NCBI GenBank assembly: GCA_963585895.1
Contig: OY757904.1
Span: 8,208,860-8,272,859 of the forward strand
DNA length: 64,000 nt
From: Sepioteuthis lessoniana
Taxonomy: Eukaryota > Mollusca > Cephalopoda > Myopsida > Loliginidae
Direction of reading: 5' to 3'
The notes under the pieces were generated by a model, which saw nothing but the letters and a program-made list of their open reading frames with translations, was not told the DNA's origin and did not search any database. A program made the position numbers and the translations under genes. Within the stretch, counting starts at the first letter, position 1. Each line of letters opens with the position of its first letter. This document shows positions 55,590-64,000 of the stretch, in pieces.

Positions 55590-55770
55590 GTTTTTAGACT
55601 CCATATTTTTAAACGCATCCCGTATAGTAATTTGTACGAACTGTTGTTATGGTTACACGTTATCAGGTACTCTACATCTTACATCAGATGCTTGTTGTGC
55701 GCGCCCACTGACTCTTTATTCAATTTACGGGGCTAGACTCATTTCGCTGCTCATAAAACTACATATCTTA
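55590..55770. repeat. Worn second copy of the 41735 repeat
   Basis: GTTATGGTTACACGTTATC, ACATCAGATGCTTGTTGT, CTTTATTCAATTTACGGGG, CTAGACTCATTTCGCTGCTC line up in order with 41765-41890. The hammerhead-like core is degraded here. Confidence 0.5.
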
Positions 55771-56665
55771 ATTAATTCTTTGTTACTTCGTCCTTTGATC
55801 CATTTCACTGTATTTCACTACCTGACCCAGACGATGGATCTGCATGGACATCAGCTAATTTGGAATGATTGGCTGAAACTTATATCTCCTAGACTAATAT
55901 CTCGTCACTGAATATAAAAGCATTTAAAGCAGACAGGACTGCACAACGGTGAAAACGTAGAGACTATTACCAAGACAGGATTTTAGTAAGAATAAATCAG
56001 TGTTTAATAAACAACCTGTATTATTATCTTTTTAAACTTAGATCATAAAAATTCTTGATCTACAGACAAGAGTGAAGGTAGTATATACAAAAATATTAAC
56101 ACTATACACAATCTGAAGATTAAACAAAAATAATCTTCCTGATTCAAAAAATTATTACGGTTTTGTCCTCAAAATGTACAAAAATATACGTGTATTTTTC
56201 TTGGCATCAAACAGTGGGTGCATATTTTAGTATACTATGAAAGAGTAAAAAGGTTTTATGCAGATATTAGCTTCTTACACAAAGGCAGCAACAATATTTT
56301 TTCTAGATTCTATTTTGAATTCTGTGTAACTCAGACAAAACATACCTCGTTTCCTTTATCTTAAGTTATTATTACAATGATTTAAAATGATTACATAACT
56401 GTTGCGACTTTTATTTTTCTTGCTTATAATTGCACAAATATCAATAGATATCAATAGAGATATAACTTAGTATACTATTAAATTCTATCATATATAATCG
56501 AGTGCTTCTTAAAAAGTAGCAAAACAATGCATAAAAAGTCATTTTATCTCCGACCTTAGAAGTGGCTATTTTTAATATCTGCCTGTTTAATAAGTGTGAA
56601 ATCATGAAACCCTGAATTACGAGAGGGTATCGCGGAGCACCAGTTGTAATATAGGTTTTAAACAA
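55771..56665. other. Unassigned; short promoter-like text
   Basis: 55913-55925 has GAATATAAAAGCATTTAAAG and 55994-56015 AATAAATCAGTG-TAATAAAC, like a TATA box and poly(A) signal, but no LTR ends are visible. Two 56xxx frames are not supported. Confidence 0.3.
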
Positions 56666-56751
56666 GCTCTTCTTCTTCTTCTTCTTCTTCTTCTTCTTCT
56701 TCTTCTTCTTCTTCTTCTTCTTCTTCTTCTTCTTCTTCTTCTTCTTCTTCT
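56666..56751. repeat. (TTC)n microsatellite, about 28 units
   Basis: Uninterrupted CTT/TTC repeats: a polypurine-polypyrimidine tract that can form a triplex. It is followed by TGTTGTATCTCTC-CAGTCACGTGAC, which resembles the start of the solo LTRs at 48602 and 60641. Confidence 0.97.
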
Positions 56752-56950
56752 GTTGTATCTCTCAGAAGTTCTAAACATCATGGCCTGTACCAGTCACGTG
56801 ACAGTTTATTGACCCCCCCCCACAAAAAAAAAAACGCAGATTGAATTGTTGAACGGTTATATGATCTTTCTTTGCATATATTTTTGTTTTCGTGAATTAT
56901 TATATCTTATTAAACATCCATCCTTGTTCTATCAACACTTGCTTCCCCAT

Positions 56951-56994
56951 CGTAAAGTCCTGATGAAGGTTCATTAAAACCGAAACGTTTTACG
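56951..56994 (+). ncRNA. Hammerhead-like core, isolated
   Basis: CGTAAA (56951-56956), CCTGATGA (56959-56966), stem II AGGTT with AACC (about 56967-56981), GAAAC (56982-56986), then GTTTTACG. The outer strand TTTACG pairs with CGTAAA over six bases, and the core contains CUGAUGA and GAAA exactly. ACGT next to the GAAA is self-complementary as in element X. The upstream GTC is unpaired, so the stem I fit is imperfect. Confidence 0.45.
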
Positions 56995-57163
56995 TGGACG
57001 TTCCTTCGTTATAAATTCCTCACTTATGGATCACTTTGTTTTTCTACTTTCTCCACACCGTGGGATCTCTTCACGTTATTCATTTCCATTATTTACTTCT
57101 ATTCTTTTCAATACGAATCATCTTTCTTAACATATGACAGCAGTTTGTTTATAATAATTTTTG

Positions 57164-57167
<4 letters not shown>

Positions 57168-57246
<79 letters not shown>
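57168..57246. repeat. (TA)n(TG)n microsatellite at the mariner edge
   Basis: TA tract then about 27 TG units, ending exactly where the mariner left arm begins (GGTGCAT). Confidence 0.97.
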
Positions 57247-57248
<2 letters not shown>

Positions 57249-58412
57249 TGCATACGATAAGTTACCAGGATTTTTTCGTATGGGCATTTAAAATTGTCGT
57301 AGACTATTGAAAATTCAGTATGTTATTGCTATACATCTTATGAGATGACTGACCCATTTCTATGATTTCAGGTTCAAATGAACACCTACAGCAGCAATTG
57401 GAATACACCCTACTAAAGCCTGATTGTCACAGCTGGTGAATTTCAAAAATGCAATCTGGACGTGAGGACACTTTAGAAGAACTATATGCAATAAAATTAT
57501 GTTTTAAACTTGGAAAAAATGCCACAGAAACGTATGGAATGCTTCAAAATGCTTTTGGATAGTACACACATGAAACTCTAGTCCCCTTCAAAGTAATCTC
57601 CTCCGGCTGCAACGCACTTGTTCTACCGTTCCAACAACTTCTGGAAGGCTCCATGGAAGTCCTCTTGTGTGAGCGTGTTAATGACCTTCGTCACAGCCTT
57701 TTTCGTCTCCTCAATTGGCTCATAACGACATGCTCTGAGCTTAGGGAATAACCAAAAGTCACAGGAAGCAAGGTCTGGACTAAAGGGAGACTGAGGAACT
57801 GTGTTGATGCCCATCTTGCTCAAATAGTCTGTGACAAGGATGGAGTTGTGGACTGGTGCAGTATCCTGCTGGAAATGCGTCTGACCCGATTTGAAGAATG
57901 CTGGCCTTTTCCGACGGAATCTCTTCCTGAATTCCCTTGAAACCTCAACATAGTAACACTAACCCTAACCCTTTGGCCAATCAACTCTGGTGTATTGACT
58001 TCCTTACTCCTTCCACACCTCTCATCATCCCTCATAGACTCCCTGCCTCCCTTAAATCTCTGATGCCACTCAAAAACTGATGCTCGATTCATGCAAGATG
58101 CTCCAAAAGCATTTTGAAGCATTCCATACTTTTCTGTGGCATTTTTTCCAAGTTTAAAACATAATTTTATTGCATATCGTTCTTCTAAAGTGTCCTCACG
58201 TCCAGATTGTATTTTTGAAATTCACCAGCTGTGACAATCAGGCTTTAGTAGGGTGTATTCCAATTGCTGCTGTAGGTGTTCATTTGAACCTGAAATCATA
58301 AAAATTTATCCGTCATCTCATAAGATATATAGCAATAACATAATGAATGGTCAAGAGTCTACACCAATTTTAAATGCCTGTACAAAAAAAGTCTGGAAAC
58401 CTATTGAATGCA

Positions 58413-58414
<2 letters not shown>
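57247..58414 (-). pseudogene. mariner element D with mirrored 313-bp ends, internally deleted
   Basis: Minus-strand transposase remnant. The right arm (58102-58414) holds the 5' end and the start of the frame (start codon altered to ATA). MLQNAFGASCMNRASVFEW and KGGRESMRDDERCGRSKEV follow (58122-57980). The C-terminal part (57952-57560) gives DTAPVHNS with one catalytic Asp, FSPDLASCDFWLFPKLRAC with the other, and EDFHGAFQKLLER. The segment between TPELIGQ and the C-terminal part, including the first catalytic Asp, is gone. The left arm (57247-57559) is not the native 3' end but an inverted copy of the 5' end (see findings). The element sits flush between TA-rich microsatellites. Confidence 0.88.

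Positions 58415-58462
<48 letters not shown>
58415..58462. repeat. (TA)n microsatellite
   Basis: TA tract at the other mariner edge, probably the insertion target. Confidence 0.97.
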
Positions 58463-58464
<2 letters not shown>

Positions 58465-58644
58465 TCGTGGACTTGTTTGGAGCTCGTTTAAACAGTGGTC
58501 CATAATAATATCAAGGAAATACTCTAATGGGCATTTCATAGTAATCTTGTTATGTCGAAAATTTTGATAATTATCACGAACGTTTTTTCGCGAACAAAAT
58601 TATGATACATTTTCAGATTGGGTTGAACATTGTTTTACTCTCCA

Positions 58645-58905
58645 AGATGATTTGGTTTGGTTAGGTTTGGTTTCTTTGTTTAATGGCATATCAACCTTTG
58701 TAGATTATTTAATGCCAAAGCCATTCTCCTGGAAGAACAGTAGTGGTACTATTTAACCCATAGCTGGGAGGATAAGGGGGTTCATACCTTTCCCAAGGTT
58801 ATTTGCCCGAAAGTGAACGTAATAGCGCGACTGGAGTACGAACTCGCGTACTAACGATTTCGCAGTCCATCGCTTTAACCATTACACCACGAGGACACCC
58901 CCCTA
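58645..58905 (-). mobile_element. SINE2 (worn) next to a family P terminus
   Basis: 58680-58735 reads TTTAATGGCATATCAACC and ATTTAATGCCAAAGCC, the GGCAT...ATGCC terminal hairpin of family P. 58738-58905 is minus-strand SINE2: TTAACCCATAGCTGGGAGGA, CATACCTTTCCCAAGG, the B-box region GGAGTACGAACTCGCG and the head AACCATTACACCACGAGGAC. Confidence 0.7.
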
Positions 58906-59513
58906 CTCTCTAAGAGAATTTCAAGTGTATCACTCTAATTAAAATAGAACCTCGGTAGAATGTATTTTTTTACCGTGTTACGATTACATATATGTAAACG
59001 ATTATAATGATAATTTTAGTTATACAGTTACAATGTGTGATAAAAAATACATTGGGGGTTGTAGCTATAAATTTAACTCAATACGTGTACACAGCTGAGC
59101 ACAATTATATAATGAATTGAGGCTATTTAGATCTTAGACTGTTCAGACGTCAAGAAAAATGGCTACAACTAAAAAAAAATAAATGAATCAACAAGCAATA
59201 CTTCTGAAAAACAATTTTCTTTTATAAAACAAAATATAGATAATAACAGAAGTGATACACATAAATAATTTTTGTTTAATATTTTATATTTATTGCTATG
59301 CTTTATGAACACACAAATGCGTATATATATATATATATATATATATGGATGGATGGATGTAGCTGTAGCCCAAAAAACAGTGACGTTTTTATGAAAGCTA
59401 TATGTTCTAATTTAGAGAATAAAGCAAATTACAGTATAATTTTCAAATGAATAATTTTTGTGAGTCCATGTATGTGCTAAAACTAATTCTTTAATTACAT
59501 AAATTATCAATAC
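58906..59513. other. No gene; short (TA)n
   Basis: A (TA)n tract at 59320-59344 with GGATGGATGGATG after it; otherwise unassigned. Confidence 0.4.
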
Positions 59514-59700
59514 GACAGATATAACAATGAAATAATAAGTAGAATAAAACCATAAATACGACAGATATAACAATGAAATAGATACGACAGATATAACAAT
59601 AATAAGTAGAATAAAACCATAAATACGACAGATATAACAATGAAATAGATACGACAGATATAACAATGAAATAATAAGTAGAATAAAACCAGAAATACCA
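59514..59700. repeat. Higher-order tandem repeat
   Basis: Units ATACGACAGATATAACAATG with either AAATAG or AAATAATAAGTAGAATAAAA alternate five times. The long and short units form a two-step pattern. Confidence 0.9.
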
Positions 59701-59976
59701 TAATGGACAAGAGCTACAGTAGAAAGTAGACTCAGTTACTGGTCATCTAGTGAATAAATAAAACTTAAGTGATAAAAACAACTGGTGTTAAAGATCCTGC
59801 GAAAATAACGGTTTGATAGCCTAGCTTGCAATTCATTAACCCACCTGAGACTCAATGGAATTTACTCTGTCTCGGCAAATATTTTAAAATTGAAAGATCA
59901 TCCGTTATAGTGATTATATGTCAGATTTTTTTCTAATAATCAGATTATGAGACCGCTGAATTTACCATATTGGCAG

Positions 59977-59979
<3 letters not shown>
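59701..59979. other. Unassigned spacer
   Basis: No repeat or coding match. Confidence 0.3.

Positions 59980-60053
<74 letters not shown>
59980..60053. repeat. (GA)n microsatellite
   Basis: About 37 uninterrupted GA units. Confidence 0.98.
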
Positions 60054-60056
<3 letters not shown>

Positions 60057-60635
60057 CAGGTAAGACAGTCCATACGCGTACACTACAAAGCGTATGTTCG
60101 ACACATTTTATGTTGTGTTTGATCCTTGAGGATATGAAATGGTTCATTTTCATTTGTCTTATTCCCTTTGAGATAAAATAGATCGTTGAGTAATTAGAAA
60201 GATTAGATTTGCTTCTCAGTGATCAAAACCTCCTTGTGCAACTGAGAAAGATAAACAGCCAGATAGACAGACAAATTTCAAATTTCTCCACGACTTTTCT
60301 AGGTCATTTTATGAGGACTTCAAGTCACTTATCAAATTTGAATTCAGTCATATTAAACCAAAATGTCACAGGAATATTTTATGTAACTATGTATTGCATT
60401 GCAAAGAAAATACAATATCATTTTTTGTTTCAAGTTATAAAAGACGTGTGAGCGAGTAATTTGCACATTATATATGTCAATGGGTCGTGATGCAACTGCT
60501 TAGAATTAAATTGATTCGTGATCCAAAAGATTGAAGATCTCTGATATTGACGCTAACTCTGAATATGCATTTTCATTTTCAGTGTTTTCAACGTCAGCAC
60601 ACTTGAATTTTTCTTTTGGAAAAATAACTGTTTTG
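60054..60635. other. No gene recognised
   Basis: Two short frames (60209-60451 plus, 60506-60745 minus) have no recognisable domain; the second overlaps the solo LTR. Confidence 0.3.
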
Positions 60636-60640
60636 TATAG

Positions 60641-60912
60641 TGTTGTACCCCCTACATAATGGACTTTCCCACCATAAATACACGTCAACGAGAGCGTTAG
60701 ACGGAATTTACCAAATCCACGTGACACAATCACGTGTGATACCATCTGCGTAGTAGACGGATAGTCACTACCACACTGAACTCTCAGCTTCCTATTAACT
60801 AACTACTGTTTAACCAGGTTCACTTGTATCTTGTTTCTGTTTCTTGAATATATATGTTTTTCCATCAACCTTTTTGCTTTCCCCGTGTCTTTCTTTTGTC
60901 AGCATCACAACA
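60641..60912 (+). mobile_element. Solo LTR with 5-bp TSD
   Basis: Begins TGTTGTACCCCC and ends CAGCATCACAACA, with inverted ends TGTTGT / ACAACA. The duplication TATAG flanks it (60636-60640, 60913-60917). 272 bp. Its end CGTGTCTTTCTTTTGTCAGC and the CACGTGTGATACCATCTGCG region resemble the short LTR at 48602 (CTGTGTATCTCTTTCTTACC; CACGTGATTCCAGTATCGCG), so they are relatives in the same orientation. Confidence 0.88.
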
Positions 60913-60917
60913 TATAG

Positions 60918-61493
60918 TCTCTCTCTAGACATGAGATTGTAGAAACCTTATAGATAAATGAGTTTTTATTAACACTTAAACTAAATATAAAACATGAGAA
61001 AAACTCTAATCTCAAACTGTTCTCATCTACTGTCCCAAGTCGTAACCTTAAACTACCTTATGGAAACCGATTTAAAGTAATTTAAAACTTGAAAACTGCA
61101 TTTTTACCCCTTCACACAAATATATTGCTTCGCGCAACTAAGATCCGGTGGCACATAAAACCTAAGGCAAGCAGCAGTTATGCAATTTGAAGAAACTAGT
61201 CAGATATCTAACTATTCGAAGTCTGCAAGTGCATAGATGCAGTACGGATATTTGAGCTTTTCTTTAGTTAAGGTAACCCTTAAATACCAGGTAACACCAT
61301 TAAGTGTTTAAGTGGTTAGATTTTGCCTGTTACCAGCCGATTCCTTGCTCACGGGAAGTTATCGTAGTAGTCTGTTGTTCATATGCGTATGTTGATATCA
61401 CTTTCAGAAGATGAGATATTGCTACCGAGACACGGCTTATCATTTAATGTGGAGATGGTACCATCTTTGTAACTCTCTTATCTGAGTTATCGT
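60918..61493. other. No gene recognised
   Basis: Unassigned. Confidence 0.3.
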
Positions 61494-61700
61494 AAAGGCA
61501 AGTAGGGACGAACTCGTAAGTGAGCTCCTTCAATGAGTTTATACGCAGTACACCAGTATTGGTCGACTAACAAAACTCTGTGTGGACACAGGGTGCAGTC
61601 TAAAAAACTTACCTAGCGCGATGAATGATAAGGATGGATGGTGAGATTTAGTCAATTGAATCCGTGCTATCAGCACTCACTGATGATGATAATGATAAGT
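61494..61700 (+). mobile_element. RTE LINE 3' end, highly decayed
   Basis: AGGCAAGTAGGGACGAACTC, TCTGTGTGGACACAGGGTGC, AGCGCGATGAATGATAAGGA, ATCCGTGCTATCAGCACTCA and a worn GATGATGATAATGATAAG tail line up with 34790-35003. Coding capacity is lost; the oldest RTE piece here. Confidence 0.8.
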
Positions 61701-61705
61701 TCGTT

Positions 61706-61785
61706 AATTATTGATTGGTTTAACGGCATCTCAGCACTTGAAGGCTTATTTTATGCCGAAGTCAGTTTAACAGTTAAATACGCTA
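61706..61785 (+). repeat. Family P leading end
   Basis: TATTGATTGGTTTAACGGCA, TCAGCACTTGAAGGCTTATT, TTATGCCGAAG: the hairpin terminus only. Confidence 0.5.
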
Positions 61786-62611
61786 TACAATCTGTTATCA
61801 CCACCGTTTGAAACAAGTAAATTCTTCATAATTACTTGCAATGTTAATTTTTAAGAGTTTTAAAAGTCAATGTTTAAATGACGTACAAAATAATTTGATA
61901 GATTATTTCATACTGATCCATTCGATTCTTATATGTGATTCTAACTAGTGCAATAACCCCGAGTAATTCCATATTCTTCACTGAACTGAAGCCTTACTGT
62001 CGGATGAGGATCGTTTAATCCAAGAGTAATCATTCTCATATGTTATTTGACATAGCCTTATTCAAAGGTGACCATACTATCGCATAGCCAGTAACAAGTT
62101 CGTCAGGCAGAGAATATGCACAAATAAGGGATAGTCAACCCAGACGACAAGTATCAGAGGAAAGCTAAGAGGTGTAACACGTTGATCAAGCGTGACCCCG
62201 AAAAGTACAAAGTTGAGGCATTTATCTCACTGATATATTTTACCCAGCCGCATACCCAATGCTTCAAAAAGAAAATTATATTCATAAATCAATCTCATCG
62301 ACACAGGTAGCCATGGAGGCTTCAGAACTAGAAAAATATAGCATCGACAGAATTGTTTAGCGAATAGAAATTCACTCATAGAAATAAGAGAAGAATTAAC
62401 CCTATTCAAAAAAGGTCAGGTGAATTCATGGAATGGGCTTTTAGTCTCTAGAAGAAACTTCCAAAATCCCTGTAGGTCAGTTATGAATTGACTCTTCATT
62501 CACCAGAAGATGTGAAAATCGATTATATGAACAGCTTCACCAGACACAAAGTACAAACTAGTGAATTTACAAAACTGTCTTCCTTTATCACCTTTGCAAC
62601 TCTATGTCCAT
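61786..62611. other. No gene recognised
   Basis: A 60-codon minus frame (62227-62409) has no recognisable domain. Confidence 0.3.
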
Positions 62612-63444
62612 GAATTAACCGAATGGAATAAACCCTAGATTCAAACATTAAATCATGGAATAAACACTAGATTGAAACATTAAATTATGGAGAAAAAAAC
62701 ATAAATTGAAACATTAAACCTTAACTTAATGGAATAAACTATAGATTCAAACATTAGATTATGGAATAAACCCTAGATTGAAACATTAGCCTAAAGGAAA
62801 AAACCCTAGATTTAAATATTAACCTAATTGAATAAACACTAGATTGAAACATTTGCCTAAAGGAATAAACCCTAGATTCAAACATTAATATAATGGAATA
62901 AACCCTTGATTTAAACATTAAATTATGCAATAATTCCTAGATTCAAACATTATCCTAATGGAACATACCCTCGATTGAAACATTAACCGAATGGAATAAA
63001 CCCTAGATAGAAATATTAATCTAATGGAATAAACCCTAGATTCAAACATTAACTTAATGGAATAAAATCTAGATTAAAATATTATTCTAATGAAATAAAA
63101 CCTAGATTCAATCATTAGATTATGGAATAAACCCTAGATTGGAACATTAATCTAATGGAATAAACACTAGATTCAAACATTAATCTTACTGAATAAACCC
63201 TAGATTCAAACATTAAATTATCGAATAAACCCTACATTAAAAAATTACATTATGGACTAAACTCTAAAATCAAACATTAACCTAATGGAATAAACCCTAG
63301 ATTTAGATATTAATCTAATGGAATAAACCCTAGATTCAAACGTTAATCTAATGGAATAAACCCTAGATTTAAATATTAACCTAATGGAATAAACCCTTGA
63401 TTCAAACACTAATCTAATGGAATAAACCCTAGATTTAAACATTG
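62612..63444. repeat. 33-bp satellite array, about 25 units
   Basis: Unit AATGGAATAAACCCTAGATT then CAAACATTAATCT. Variable letters are concentrated at the ATTAA-CTA joint, and some units are shortened to AAATTATGGAATAAAC. 33 bp is 11 codons, so a stop-free minus-strand frame with repeated SRVYSIRL arises by default and should not be read as a protein. Confidence 0.95.
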
Positions 63445-64000
63445 GTACCAGATTGATTATACAATACCTCAAAAACCTGGCGATAGGGATTTTGCTATTT
63501 GAATCATAACGTTCTTTATGTGACATGTAAAATGAATAGTGGAACATGAAAGCTCTGAAATATTATGCTGATTTGAATGTTCTACAGAACGACTAAGCTG
63601 TAATTAATACTGTGTATAGTTCTGAATTCAACAGGATTGTCTTACTCAGTGCTACAGAATATATGCCCATAAAAACATTTTTAATCAGTGGACTTTGTAA
63701 ATCAGAAAACAACATTGAAAACCTTTAACTCTTTTGTATCATATTTGGTCGATATTCTACTAATTCTACCAAACATCGAAGTTCTTAACTCGCCGAATAT
63801 AGAGACAAACAAGTTTCCTGGTCTTAATAGAATTAATAGTGAAGACTACAAACTTTGGAATCGAACTATAACATACCGTCTGTATAAAATGATAATTTTC
63901 TGGAAAGATGATTTTTGGTTTCCACCCCATGTAAGACCCGATCATTATAATGATTTATAAGAAAAAAAGGAACAAAATGGACTGTGGAATCTAAAACCGG
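63445..64000. other. No gene recognised, right edge
   Basis: A 90-codon plus frame (63688-63960) ends FPPHVRPDHYNDL. I do not recognise it; it may be chance or a fragment continuing past the edge. Confidence 0.3.

Noticed and set aside
55693..56020. Solo LTR (TGTTGTG start, TATAAAAG and AATAAA inside)
   Set aside because: Similarity to the 41735 repeat crosses the supposed left end, and there is no matching CA end or TSD.
56754..56810. LTR start (TGTTGTATCTC, CACGTGAC)
   Set aside because: Resembles the LTRs at 48602 and 60641 for about 50 bp only; no second end found.
62612..63444. CRISPR-like array
   Set aside because: Units are contiguous without unique spacers, in an animal genome.
63257..63547. 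Minus-strand frame with repeated SRVYSIRL
   Set aside because: Generated by the 33-bp satellite, whose period is exactly 11 codons; no flanking gene signal.
63688..63960. 90-codon frame at the right edge as an exon
   Set aside because: No family match and no splice-site pattern I can defend; left as unassigned.

Overview
This is repeat-rich, AT-rich animal genomic DNA with no host gene I can support. I found no multi-exon gene, no canonical tRNA or rRNA gene and no bacterial-style operon. Almost every open frame I recognise comes from a transposable element, and most are broken by stops or frameshifts. The mix is: RTE-type LINEs ending in ATG repeats; LINEs with a restriction-like endonuclease (RLE) that look like the R4/Dong/Rex6 group; at least four tRNA-derived SINE families; Tc1/mariner remnants; short solo LTRs; and very many (TA)n tracts. 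This suits a lophotrochozoan invertebrate. A cephalopod or other mollusc is my guess from overall character, not from a marker gene.

Layout. 0-8 kb: an RTE reverse transcriptase piece at the left edge, several copies of an AT-tailed repeat family (called family P here), one SINE1 and one SINE2 with clean target-site duplications (TSDs), and a mariner remnant hit by SINE3. 8.2-13.7 kb: four R4/Dong-like LINE copies head to tail on the minus strand. 14-24.5 kb: mariner and Tc3-like fossils cut by RTE 3' ends, a 0.4-kb tandem duplication, and SINE2 copies. 24.6-25.8 kb: a three-level nest (SINE2 holding SINE1 holding a solo LTR). 26-35 kb: family P copies, three plus-strand R4/Dong-like pieces (one hit by SINE2), microsatellites, and the best-preserved RTE piece (34.06-35.0 kb).

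35.7-37.9 kb: two insertions of an unusual fold-back retroelement with clean TSDs. Their arms carry a hammerhead-ribozyme-like core. 39-43.4 kb: SINE1 copies and a solo LTR. 43.5-53.3 kb: a family P copy followed by three more R4/Dong-like LINEs in plus orientation, separated by a dimeric SINE2 and hit by a solo LTR. 53.4-64 kb: duplications and minisatellites, a mariner whose two ends are mirror copies of the same 313 bp, another solo LTR, an RTE fossil and a 33-bp satellite array.

The elements do not form a cellular pathway. What they give is a relative timeline: intact TSDs and nesting show which insertion came after which. The strongest candidates for something not yet described are the hammerhead-bearing fold-back elements (35727-36407 and 37543-37875), the mirror-ended mariner (57247-58414), and the AT-tailed family P. 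All comparisons were done by eye, so percentages and exact edges are approximate.
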